Assembly: GCA_003260075.1 (NCBI GenBank)
Contig: QLIY01000048.1
Coordinates: 186,001 to 250,000 of the forward strand
Direction: 5' to 3'
DNA from: Phallusia mammillata
Taxonomy: Eukaryota > Chordata > Ascidiacea > Phlebobranchia > Ascidiidae
DNA: 64,000 bases
This document shows, piece after piece, positions 10,656 to 22,000 of the stretch. Below the pieces are notes generated by a model. The model had not been told where the DNA came from and made no database searches. It saw nothing but the letters and a program-made list of their open reading frames with translations. The position numbers were made by a program, and so were the translations under genes. Numbering within the stretch: position 1 is the stretch's first letter; each line of letters opens with the position of its first letter.

Positions 10656-13301
10656 TTAATATTCAGAAACTTCATGTAGACCATAACCCTCCACAGTCTT
10701 CAAACCCAGATCATCCAAAGTTGGTTGCAATTCTTGCATGAGATAGTCGTAAATGTCTTGCCTTGATTCACATTTTATCTGCAAACACATTGTTGGGAAT
10801 TATACGAACAGCATTCATTATAATTTATTAGTGTTTTTTTTAAATAGAATTGAGTTTTTTTTAAATAGAAATAGAATTGAGTTTTTTAAATAGAAGTCTT
10901 AGGTTGTGATAAGCTGCATTAGGAGTCTTCTCTACAGTTGTGGTCAATACCTGAAAATACACAGCCAAAATTTATGTCTACTAAGTCAATACGCACCCTT
11001 TATACAGAAACATGGTAAAAATATTTTAATCACAAGTTTATTCAGCAGATCCTAACCCACAACGCAATAAACCAGGTTTTTTCAGTTTTGCAGTTTCACA
11101 AAAAGAATATATTATAACATTGAAAACACATTATTCTGAATAAAAATTCAATTTTACAGTTTTATGTTTTTATCTTAAATATGAAAAGGTGAGTGGATGA
11201 TTTTTCTTGACATTGATTCTATTGTGACATGGTAGGATATGGGTTTATCCATCAAAGCCTCAGTATTGGATTTTATATATATATCTGTTTTGTGATGCAT
11301 TGAACTTGCCCAACTAAATTCAGACAAAAACCAAATATTTGGCAGTTTTACCCAAACTACTGAACAAATACACACCACTTTTATTAAGATCAAAAGGTTT
11401 AAAAAAGTGCATTTGCACACAAAGAATGAATAAATCCATTTACCCTGACAAGCTCGAGCACCCTTATGGCAAACGGCAAATGGTTAAGTCTCCTGCAAGC
11501 ATACAGTGCAGCTTGGATAACAGCAGGCTCAGGTACAGCATCATGGCTGTGAAGATTCATGTAAGCAATTTTGAAGTCAAAGGCGTCCATATCCTGAAAA
11601 ATATATATTTCTAAAAAAATGAACTTTTACTTCATACCAATTCAGTGAAAAAAATATATAATATAAATGATATTTTTAAAACTAAAGTGGCAAACACATT
11701 GCCAAGAGAACCCTAAATGTTATAGTAAATGTCAAAACATTTCAGGATCTTTGCATGCAAAAATATGCTGGCCATTTAGGTTTCACTCTTAAACTGAAAA
11801 GCCTTGACAAAACATTGTTAAAGAATTGTAATGCCACTTCCTATTTACAAGCTATTTCCCCATGACCTAACTTATTGTCACCTTGTTTTCGAAGGCAGCA
11901 ATAAATGCAGCATTTTCTTCCTCTGGTGTTATTAACGCAGAATCACTAAACTTTCTCACCACTGGAACAGCTAAAATGAAGGAAGTTTAGTTTAAACCAA
12001 ACGATACAAATATGGATCAAAACAAAGTTATATATATATATTGTTTTTCGTTATCATGTTTCACTTCTACTTGCCTAGAATCAAAATTGTATTTTTAAAA
12101 TGCCAGATTGTTGAAATTCAACACAAAGTGCAGATAATACTCCTGAACTTAATAAAACAAATGTTTGTGTGGCAAAAACTTGAAGCAACTAAACAAATAA
12201 AAACACTGAAGAGTTGTTCAAAATGGGCTACTCTAAAACACGCAATCTACACAATCTATATGAAATCTACAAATAAAAATGTTGACAGTTGGAATTAATA
12301 TAGTTGCAAGCGTTAACGTGTGATACAATGCAGTGTTTAGTACCATCCTAAACATATATGAGAATATCAAGACCCAAAGGGTTATCTGAAATGTAATTAT
12401 AGCGTGAGTTTACAAACCTTCACCCCAGCCCAAGAAACCCTAATCATTAACATTTTTATATGTTTTATTAGTAGATTGCGGATAGATTGCCACTGATTAT
12501 GTAGATTGTGCATTTTAGAGCAGGGCTACTCAAATTGTGTTGCTCGGCGACCCCATTTTGAAACGGAAATTTCTATGTGACATTGTGACCCCTAGATTGG
12601 TATGTGCACAACTTTTTCGCGATGATTGCCTGCTTGCTTGTATTTTAAAATTACTGATGGAAAGAAATACCTATATTTTATATATATATATATATACCAT
12701 CTAATGTTGCCTAAAAAGCCAAATTTAATTTGTAACTTGATACACATATTGACAGTCTTAGCTTTTACGACGTCATAATCTATATTGTGAGTGTGACGCT
12801 TGCAGTATCTGCTTTTTCGCATTGTTTGCACATAATAGGCATAAAAAAGTTTGGGGTCGCGACCACAGTTTGAGAAGCACTGTTTTAGAGGACCCCTTCA
12901 AAATGGATGCCATCTAAAACTGCTCCAACTCTTAGCCCGCTTACCTAACACTGAAGCCACTTGGCCCACATAACAGGCTTAGTCAACTACAGGCCTTTGG
13001 AGTGGTTCAAACTGCCAAGCGCTCAACTAACCCCTGTTATGGCATGGGCTAATTGGGCTACTTTGGCTTTGGCATAGTGGGCTAAGCAGGATCGCAGTTT
13101 TAGATGTTACCACTTTAAAATGGTCACTCATTGGTCACCAATGCATTCAATACACCAGGTTTACTGCAAACCTGAAATCTGCATTCCAAAAAGTGTTGAA
13201 AACTTAATTTTACACTCACCAAATGGTTTGATCTGAGAGCGTGAAGCTACTTGAACAGTTCTAGCAGTTGTTTGAACCAAACGAAATGCAGATCGAAACA
13301 T
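10656..13301 (-). CDS. COX5A: Cytochrome c oxidase subunit 5A
   Basis: Four exons on the minus strand: 13220-13301, 11882-11970, 11444-11593 and 10656-10778, joining in phase to 147 residues (vertebrate precursor about 150). Exon 1 begins MFRSAFRLVQTTART, an arginine-rich amphipathic mitochondrial presequence. Exon 3 carries the family core VPEPAVIQAALYACRRLN; exon 4 has ELQPTLDDLGL and ends LHEVSEY. The product is a nuclear-encoded matrix-side subunit of complex IV. It is divergent from the TP53I13-like gene, 847 bp away. Intron 1 (11971-13219) holds a hAT-type MITE. Confidence 0.95.
12521..12882. mobile_element. hAT-like MITE with perfect 8-bp TSD
   Basis: Termini CAGGGCTACTCAAATTGTG (left) and the complement of the right end, CAGTGCTTCTCAAACTGTG, form imperfect inverted repeats. 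The flanking octamer TTTTAGAG occurs at 12513-12520 and again at 12883-12890. Internal sequence is noncoding and includes a TA microsatellite (about 12679-12696). It lies in COX5A intron 1. Confidence 0.88.
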
Positions 13302-14148
13302 ATTTATGATTATAAGTGTTTATCTCGCAACTGAAAAATCCTAAACGATAACACAAAGATAAATTAACATAAACTTTGAAATTATGGTTAAACAAGTAAA
13401 ACAAAAGTTTTAACTGACATTCACATTTTTTCAAGGTCATTGTTTCCTAAACAAACTCCTTTAAAGGTGATATTCAAATTTTTTAACTAGCATTTCTTGA
13501 ATAGTTTGGTTTTACATCAAAACTACTTTTTGAATACCTTTACCTTGCAACATTTTCAAAGAAATGAAATTTACAAATTCGCATTTTGCACACGGAAGAA
13601 ACTCAAACTACCTAGAAGTATTTTCGAAATTTTTATTTGTCAAAATAAAGTACAAACACATGAAAATATTTTTAGTAAGTTTTTGTGTGCAAATAACCAT
13701 CAATATCATTAATGTATCTGCAGAACAAATCACTGCTTAAGTACTAAACATAATCATAAACTATGTACAACTATTTAAAAATTGTTGTGCTGAAAAAATA
13801 TTATTTTTCAGTAAAACAATGTGAATATTTTCAAATTGTACCTTAATAATATGGTAAACGGTTTGTGCAAAAAAAGTTATGTACGTGACTTCGAAAGATG
13901 ACGTTTGTCTATTCATGCGTGAAAGAAATGAAAACAAAAAAGTGAATTGTTTCCAGCTAAATTATTCAGTTTAGCATAATTTATGATTCTTTGCTTGTGG
14001 TTAGCTGTGTTAATTATAATACTTAGTTATCAGAAATTGTTTTAATGATGCCTCATGCCAATAGTTTAACCTGGAGGTGCAATTTATTTTTGTAGCCACG
14101 ACTTTATTGTTTTAAAATGCATTTTATATTACATGTTTGTTGTATAGA
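13302..14148. promoter_or_regulatory. Divergent COX5A / TP53I13 intergenic region
   Basis: AT-rich spacer between two divergently transcribed start codons; it must hold both promoters. No clear TATA box or named factor site can be defended. Confidence 0.4.
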
Positions 14149-16075
14149 ATGAAGCATATAATTTATATTTGTGTGTTATGCTTTTTGTTGAACTTTATTA
14201 TACCCACAACAGAAACATTTTGTGATGATGGGCAGGTATGATGACCTTTTTCGTATTTTTATTTTTCAAAGGTAATATGATGTATTGTGTTTTTACTAAC
14301 TTTTTACAGACTAACATTGAAATTGATCTTCATGGGGAATCAGATTGGAAGTGTTTGAAAACTTCATGGTCACTAAACAACATCACTAAGTCACCACCCT
14401 CCAAAAAATGTTATCCTCTCCAAGGGGTAAGAAAAAAGAACGTCTAAGATTTTGTGGTTTCCTAACTACCTTAATTAATTGGTTGTGGCGTTGTGAGTTA
14501 AAATACATGATATGTTTTGCTATGCAGGGTTCACATGTGTGCATTGACAATGTCATTGATTCACTTTACCCAAAGGATGTTATTCCAAACAGGTAACAAT
14601 TTAGTATTGTTTAGTGTTTACCGTCGTAACAAACTTTATTTTGTTGTGGTATATTTTTAGTGGGCCGCACCGAACAGTTTGGGCAGTATATGGTGAACAT
14701 AAATACGTTCCACCTGGAAGATTTGTACACAATTTGGAGGTGTGTTTTCTTGCATCATTACATTTTGTTTCTGTAAGCACCACAATAAATTTTGTTTTAA
14801 TGTTTTTCCAGCATGGTGGGGTAGTGTTTTTATATCATCCCTGTGCACCTGTTCATTTAATTGAAACTCTTCGAAATGTTGCGAAAACATGCACATGGAA
14901 ACATGTTTTTGCCGCTTATCGTAATCTCACTCAAGAATTTGTAAGTGTTTTTTTTAGTATGAATTAACTCGACACATTTAGTTTCCCTAAACAAGTATTG
15001 CTTTTACTTCTAGCCTCTTGCAGTATTGATGTATGGGTGTGTGTACAAAATGAACAGAATTAATTCTACTGACATCTCAAACTGGGTTAGAGCGAGGGCT
15101 AAAAAGAGTCCTGAAGATGACAACAGACAAGGAGGTTACAATCACAGTTTAATTGAACTCTCATTACCACCAGTTATCCATGAGAAGCAAGAATTTTGCC
15201 CAGCAGTTCCTGAACCAACACCCACACCAACCCCTACACCTCGGTTTGTTGGTTTAGTTGTTCTGTTGAATATGCAGTGTATGTAAAAAAGCTATTGCTG
15301 CCAGGCATAGTAAGCTCTTCTGGCGAGCTCTATAAACATGATGCAGTATATGTGTTTTCAATTAATTAAACAAGGTTCTGTTAGTACTTGGAAATCCTAA
15401 TTTGTCAATAATGTTTTCCAATTGTTTCATTTTCTATTTACAGAAAATTTTATTATTACTTTGTCTTGTGTTAATGGAACATTTTCTAAACCTAAAGAAT
15501 CAAAAAAGCTGGTTGAAAACAGATCAGACTTGCTTATTTCATTAAAATATATCATATGCTTTCTTTTGTAGTACTGATGAAGCAATCTGGGCAGTAGGGT
15601 CTCTAGTATTTATTTGTGCAATTCTTATTGCTGCTGTGTGTTACACTAAACTATGGAGAAGCAAACCAGGATATGACAATTCCGGTGCAAAACTGTGGCA
15701 TGATGGCAATGCTGGTGGTTCAATGAGTGTAGCAGGTACAATATTAAACCTTACATGAACTTAATGTGTGAATCTGTTTTTGTGTTTGAAATGAACTTTA
15801 AATCTTATGTGCAACAAACTTTTGTCTTTGTGAATGGTAACATGGTCCTACAAATTGTTGTTGGGTATTATATATCCTGACGTTATCTGCCTTTTTGCAT
15901 TGGAATTGTATGTCTACATTCCCCATTTCATAAATTAAACATATCATTTAAAGCTGTTGTCCGCAAACTGCCCCACATGATGAAATCAAAAATGAAAAAT
16001 ACACGCTCTGCTGCATCATCAAGTTTTTACACACGGATTGAAGACAATTTATCATCATCTGAAGAAGAGTTGTAA
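14149..16075 (+). CDS. TP53I13: TP53I13-like single-pass membrane protein (DUF3105-type)
   Basis: Eight exons (14149-14235, 14310-14426, 14528-14592, 14661-14739, 14812-14940, 15014-15243, 15572-15735, 15954-16075), all in phase, give 330 residues. The N-terminus is a signal peptide. The luminal domain contains HRTVWAVYGEHKYVPPGRFV, then LEHGGVVFLYHPCAPVHLI, the hallmark of the tumour protein p53-inducible protein 13 / DUF3105 family. A Pro-Thr linker leads to a transmembrane segment (AVGSLVFICAILIAAVCYT) and a basic cytosolic tail ending SSEEEL. In the human protein the YHPCA and DEAIWA-like regions are similar. The molecular function of the family is not well known. Confidence 0.8.
15282..15345. 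repeat. Dispersed TGCCAGGCATAG motif block
   Basis: GCTATTGCTGCCAGGCATAG followed by GCTCTTCTGGC in TP53I13 intron 6. The same paired blocks recur at about 62870-62920 and 63345-63390, and the first part near 55320, so this is a short dispersed repeat. Confidence 0.6.
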
Positions 16076-16264
16076 ATGCCTTCAGGGTTTTGAGCTGCTA
16101 TGCTGTTCACCATATATTGATATGTTTAGAACATTACATAAGGCTTATGTCACCTTCAAATGTCATGGTGAAGTTGTGGTTATAAGCATGTAGTGGATTT
16201 GTGTCTGTGCCTAAATCAGCTTTAAAATAAAAATGTAATGAAGAGAAATCTGCTAAAAACAAAG

Positions 16265-16905
16265 TTTGTAGCCAATTTACCTATGGTTTAAACTGTTTTG
16301 AAGCTGTTTGGTTACTCATTACGGTCACTATCCTGTTACATACGTCCATTTAGATATAGGGCTGTATAAATGTACTTGTTTGAAGCTGCTTTTTGTAATG
16401 AAGTTCCATGCAAGGGGGGGGGGAAATTTACCTATGGTTTAAACTGTTTTAAAGCTGTTTGGTTACTCATTACGGTCACTATCCTGTTACATATGTCCAT
16501 TTAGATATAGGGCTGCATAAATGTACTTGTTTGAAGCTGCTTTTTGTAATGAAGTTCCATGCAATATAGTTTCGAATGAGTTTATTAGAAGTATTGAAGC
16601 TTGTGGGGCTGTACAATAGTTTGGTTTTTGTTGTCCAGACATTTTTGTTCCACGTACTTAAATTGCACCTTTTTTGTATGCAGTGTTAATTTATAATGGT
16701 CCGCAATTTGTTATTTTTTCTGTTTTGGTACTTAACTTGCCGAATTGAAACAATTTCAGGGGGGGGGGGGGATTGTTGTCCAGACATTTTTGTTCCACGT
16801 ACTTAAATCGCACCTTTTTTGTATGCAGTGTTAATTTATAATGGTCCGCAATTTGTTCTTTTTTCTGTTTTGGTACTTAACTTGCCGAATTGAAACAATT
16901 TCAGG
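16265..16905. repeat. Two allelic duplications split by poly-G
   Basis: 16265-16413 recurs at 16424-16563, and 16625-16758 recurs at 16772-16905, with few differences. Each pair is separated by a G run (16414-16423 and 16759-16771). They lie in the 3' flank of the TP53I13-like gene. Confidence 0.8.
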
Positions 16906-17682
16906 GCTTTCATAATTGACAAGAACAACAAAGTAAGATTACATTGATAATTGTGTCGATTACGTGTTGATGTTTACAGCATATAAATGTGAACCAAGTC
17001 TTTGTACTTAATTTTGTAGGCAATATTACACTAGCTGTGTTTTTATCTTCATGTTTTGATAGCAGTTTATAAGTTTAATTTGAAGCAAAAGTAAATTTTG
17101 CTGATCAATTACTGAAGAAAGCTAAGAATCATAACTTTAGGAAACGTTTTTTGTGTGATTTATGTGGTTGTCTGCAATTGTTTTTGTTTTGTACCACACA
17201 CACACAATCGATATCTTTTTGTTGCTACATATGGTATGATTAATGTTTATAAACAGTGTGTGAGTCACATGTTTTGTACACATTGTGTCAATGTGGTAAA
17301 ACATTCATTGAAAAAGATGCATATTTGTTAAATTTACAACAAAATATTGTGATAAAGTATAACAATTTTTGGGCAAAAATGAATTACTTATACTCTGTCA
17401 CATGTCACATTGACATTTTATAGTTTATAATTTTCAAATTGACCTTGTAGCTCACAAACCCCCTAACTAGAAAATACCATTGTTTGTATTACATGTAAAA
17501 TGCCTATAATGCTTGAAGTCGTAATTCCTTTTTTGGGGAAAAGAAACAAGTGATTAAGAACCTCTGGTTTGTAGCAATAACAACTAATCAATCCAATTGG
17601 CACTTATCTTTTGTTAATTTTTTTGTTGTTGTGAAACCAAAACTTTGTACTCTTTAGTGTGTGAACTACAAAATGTTACCTG

Positions 17683-17883
17683 ACGAAATAACAAACAATT
17701 GTTGTTTGTCTTTTGGACAGAGCTGTCTGTTGCCGCCACCACATTTGCGACTTTGTTGAGCACTTTCACATTAATAAAATCTTGCAATGTTGTGTTTTCA
17801 ATTTGTTCATTTATAGCGTAGGAATAAATTTGTTCGTGTTCATTCAAAAAAATACAGAAAAAAATTCTATTTGAGCTATTCAT
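17683..17883 (-). CDS. Weak candidate first exon, unknown protein
   Basis: A minus-strand ATG at 17883 opens a frame (MNSSNRIFFCIFLNEHEQIY...) of about 67 codons ending at a good donor, CGTCAG|GTAACA. A possible last exon after a pyrimidine-rich acceptor near 17530 would add ELRLQAL and a stop. Composition looks protein-like, but no family is recognised. Confidence 0.28.
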
Positions 17884-19090
17884 TTTTAATCAGATATTTC
17901 AGTCTAGGCTTTCAGCTAGGCCTAGATTTTGAAGAGTTCACCCTAAAACATTTTAACTCATACTCAAGACACATTATATTGTGTTAAATATGGTAAAGTC
18001 AACAAGTACATAATAACCTGGAAATCAAGTCCATGAAGCACCGGTAAGTCATTCCAACTTAAAGGGTTTAATTTTAATTTAACCGCATAATCAGTAATGG
18101 TGACGATCAAGCGTAAAAAAAATGGTATGACTTAATTATCATCATGCACGTTGCCTAAATTATTCTGACTTGATTTAATTGTAAGACTGTAGCTTGGAGA
18201 TTGCAACATTTCATCATGTTTATACTTAATATCACGTCTGACATTCAGATTTGGCACCTGACTGAGCGTGACCTGCTTTGCACCAGATACTATTGTTTTA
18301 TTTCAAACCAAGAGTCATATAACAGGTACAAAAATTCGTTGAAAGACTTTAAGGGTGTCCAATAAAAACGCACGACAAAAAAAACGAACATTCAAAAAAC
18401 TATTTTGGGGGTAGTCAAACTATGTACATGGGTGACTTGTTGTCGACTAGAATAAAATCGGAATGAATCACTGTATCTCACAAATAAGTGCAATCATTGA
18501 CTTACAACTTTATACACGTGGATATCGGTAAAACACAAACAAATGTACAGCGCAAACTAGTGTAAAGATGTCAGCGCACTGATACAACGTAATCGCTTAA
18601 TGCCCTTGGCTTTTATTACATCAGGGCGTCGCAGCTCCGAAATAAATCGTTGCCTAAAAAGATCGTATTTCGCAGATTTCCGGCAGATGATTGACAGAAA
18701 AACAGAATTATTTTGCCTCACATACTTTCGATTATAAAATAAAAAGTAATGGAGGGGTAAACGTTCGGAAATAGATTAGAGGACTTCAACTTAAGGCAAG
18801 TTAAAGTACGTAATTACACGTATCACGTAATAATATGGTTCAAATAAAGCCATACGTGCGCGAAAAGATACTACCTTCTAATTGTTTGACCTGGCACTCT
18901 GCATGCTTATTGCAAATCGTGTCTTCTAGCCATCTCCCTAGAGCGGCATTTGGATTTTCCCATTCGACGTTTGGCTTTGGTTTGCACTTACATTTCAAAC
19001 TGCACGATTTAACCGACTTATAATTCTGTTTAAAAGCATACCCGAAATTAAAAGATGCAAACCAAACAGTGACGTCATAACTAGGACTGA
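17884..19090. other. No gene seen
   Basis: Downstream flank of the first SLC13 gene. Only short open frames are present, without splice support. Confidence 0.5.
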
Positions 19091-22000
19091 CTATGACGTG
19101 GTAAAGGCAGGACACGGGCCAACAACAGCAGCAGTTGTTGCTTGTGGCAAAGTATCTGATTTTGCCCAATCCGGAAATACGTTTAAACCCCAGAATGCAA
19201 TCCCGTAGGTGTTGATGAAAACGGTGATGACCAAAACGGCAACTATATTGAGAAGCCATCCAGTTTTAATCTGCAAAACAAGTGTTATTGTTTGGTAGAA
19301 ACCACGAAAGCTACATGTTGCCTGTTATTGTATTGGGATGAAAGCAGTAGTGGGATTCAGCCGGTCGCACGCGGTTCTATAGAACCGTCTCACGAAATTT
19401 TATGAGATCAACGAACCGGTTACCATTACTGGTTACTGTCAAAGGACTTTTTGCAATAGATCCGGCCGAAAAATATGACTTTTGTGATAGAACTGACTGA
19501 CACAAAATTGGAATACCACCACTGGATGAAAGTTTAAGGTCCACGATACCGAAATTTGCGCTTAAACATCTTGCTAATTCGTAAAAAAACAGAGACAAAA
19601 TAGTTCCTTTTCCGATGTATAGACGTTAAAAATGAATGACTAAGCGAGACTTTTCAGACTGTTTTCCCTGTTTAAAATGACCAAAATGCGAGATGAAAAT
19701 TGGACCAATTAGAAATTGCTAGATTTTAGTATTGTGCTTTACACTCACCAAGTCTATGACTTTTAGATGTCCATAGGAGAAGGCTATAGCGTTAGATGGT
19801 GTTGCTACCGGCAACATGAAGGCCATGGATGACACAATCACGGGAGGAAGCATCAGATAAAGAGGATGGATTTCAAGAGTTATTGCCTGTGATATAAGAG
19901 AGAATAGTTAGGTACCGAAAGGTTCGTTATTAGTTGCCTGTTTGCTTGTTCCAAAGTTTCTGTATTTACTTGTATTTTACTTGATTTGATAGTTTAGGAA
20001 ACCTTAAACATCCAAAGCAAATCACCATAAGTCTAATGACACAACGCGAGTTCAACTGAAAGAAGTTATGCCGCATCAATCCAACCTAGTTTAAGTCTAA
20101 AGCATTCCCACACGACAGGACATAGAAAAAATAAATATCTAGCCTGCAATTGCATTTCGACTACACAGGCTTAGTGGTAAGGGGGGGGGGCGTTCCAAAG
20201 TTTCTGTATTTACTTGTCTGATTTGATAGTTTAGGAAACCTTAAACATCCAAAGCAAATCACCATAGGGGGGGGGGCGCATCAATCCAACCTATTAAGTC
20301 TAACTCTAAAGCATTCCCACACGACAGGACATAGAAAAGAAATATCTAGCCTGCAATTGCATTTCGACTACACAGGCTTAGTGGTAAATCCGTCGGAAGT
20401 TGAATCACTGGCACCGTTGCTTGCTGTACATGCTGCACATATTAACTTCTTATTAGGGGACCACCAGTTCAACTGTATGGTGCAGTGATTCTCAAATGCG
20501 GCTCTCAGGGCCGCATGCGAGGGGGGGGGGGGGGTATCTATTTTGCGGCTCGCACCAGGCCCCAGAAAACCACCAAAGATTGATATTTTAGCTTTCAAGG
20601 AAATAATCTTAAGTGATTTTCTGATGTCTCGTTTTTCTGAAAACCCATAGCGCCTTCAATTGGCTGACGCACTATCATATACAAATAATTATGATGCGAG
20701 CGTTGATATGCATGAAGATTTTCAGGGCTCATTCCATGCAATAATGTATGTTTATCTTACCTAGGCTAAATGATAGTTTATCAATCAATAGGTTACGAAA
20801 TGATGGGCATTAAAACTTACAAGTTGAGCTAGAATGGGGGTGAATATAGACGAGGTTGCAGTGTTGTTTGAAACTTGTGTGAAGAGACAAACCAAGATCG
20901 TACAAACGAGACATATCACCCAATCATCAATACTATCATCAAAGGCTAGCAATTCACCCACCCACACAGAAAAGCCTGATTCCTGTAGACAAGATGACAC
21001 TTGTCGGTATATTGCGGGTACGTAAGTTCAAGGTATATTTTGAAACAAATGCTACACACAAGATATAAAAAACCTTTTACAAACGTTAATGAGAAAAGAA
21101 CTCCTATAAGGTACTCTGTGTTTTTTATTTGGCATCATTTATTTCTAACCTAAATCAAATAACACATGGCACAAAAACGTATTGCACAGTCAGTAGGAAC
21201 AGTACTTGGTTATTTATGTTAAAACAAGTTGAATGAGACAAATCTTACAGTGGCGCCGTCTGCAAGGGCATATCCACCAGCAAATAAAAACAAGATATCC
21301 CATGGAAACATTCGGTGAACGGTTCGCCAATCAGGGGGGGGGGCCAAATACATAATCAAGAAATGTCTCTATATTTGGGGTTTAGTTGTTAAAAGCAATA
21401 GTTTAAATTACAATACTGAACAACAAAATTTAACAATGACCAATAGATAAAAATGGAAATCATACACTTTTGGAACAAACTACAATAGAAGATACAATCT
21501 CTAGTTTCTACAATCACCCATTTTTTGAAACATTTCAAATCGACTTACTAGATTGATCTTGGCCATCGAAAATACTCGGTTTTCGGGGGGGGGGCCAACT
21601 ATTTATTTTGCGGCTCGCACTAGACCTCAGAAAACCACCAAAGAATGCTATTTTAGCTTTCAAAGAAATTATCTTTAGTGATTTTCTGATGTCTCGTTTT
21701 TCTGAGAACCCATAGCGCCTTCAATTGGCTGGCGCACTATCATATACAAATAAGTATGACGCGAGCGTTGATATGCATGAAGATTTTCAGGGCTCATTCC
21801 ATGCAATAATGTATGTTTATCTTACCTAGGCTAAATGATAGTTTATCAATCAATAGGTTACGAAATGATGGGCATTAAAACTTACAAGTTGAGCTAGAAT
21901 GGGGGTGAATATAGACGAGGTTGCAGTGTTGTTTGAAACTTGTGTGAAGAGACAAACCAAGATCGTACAAACGAGACATATCACCCAATCATCAATACTA

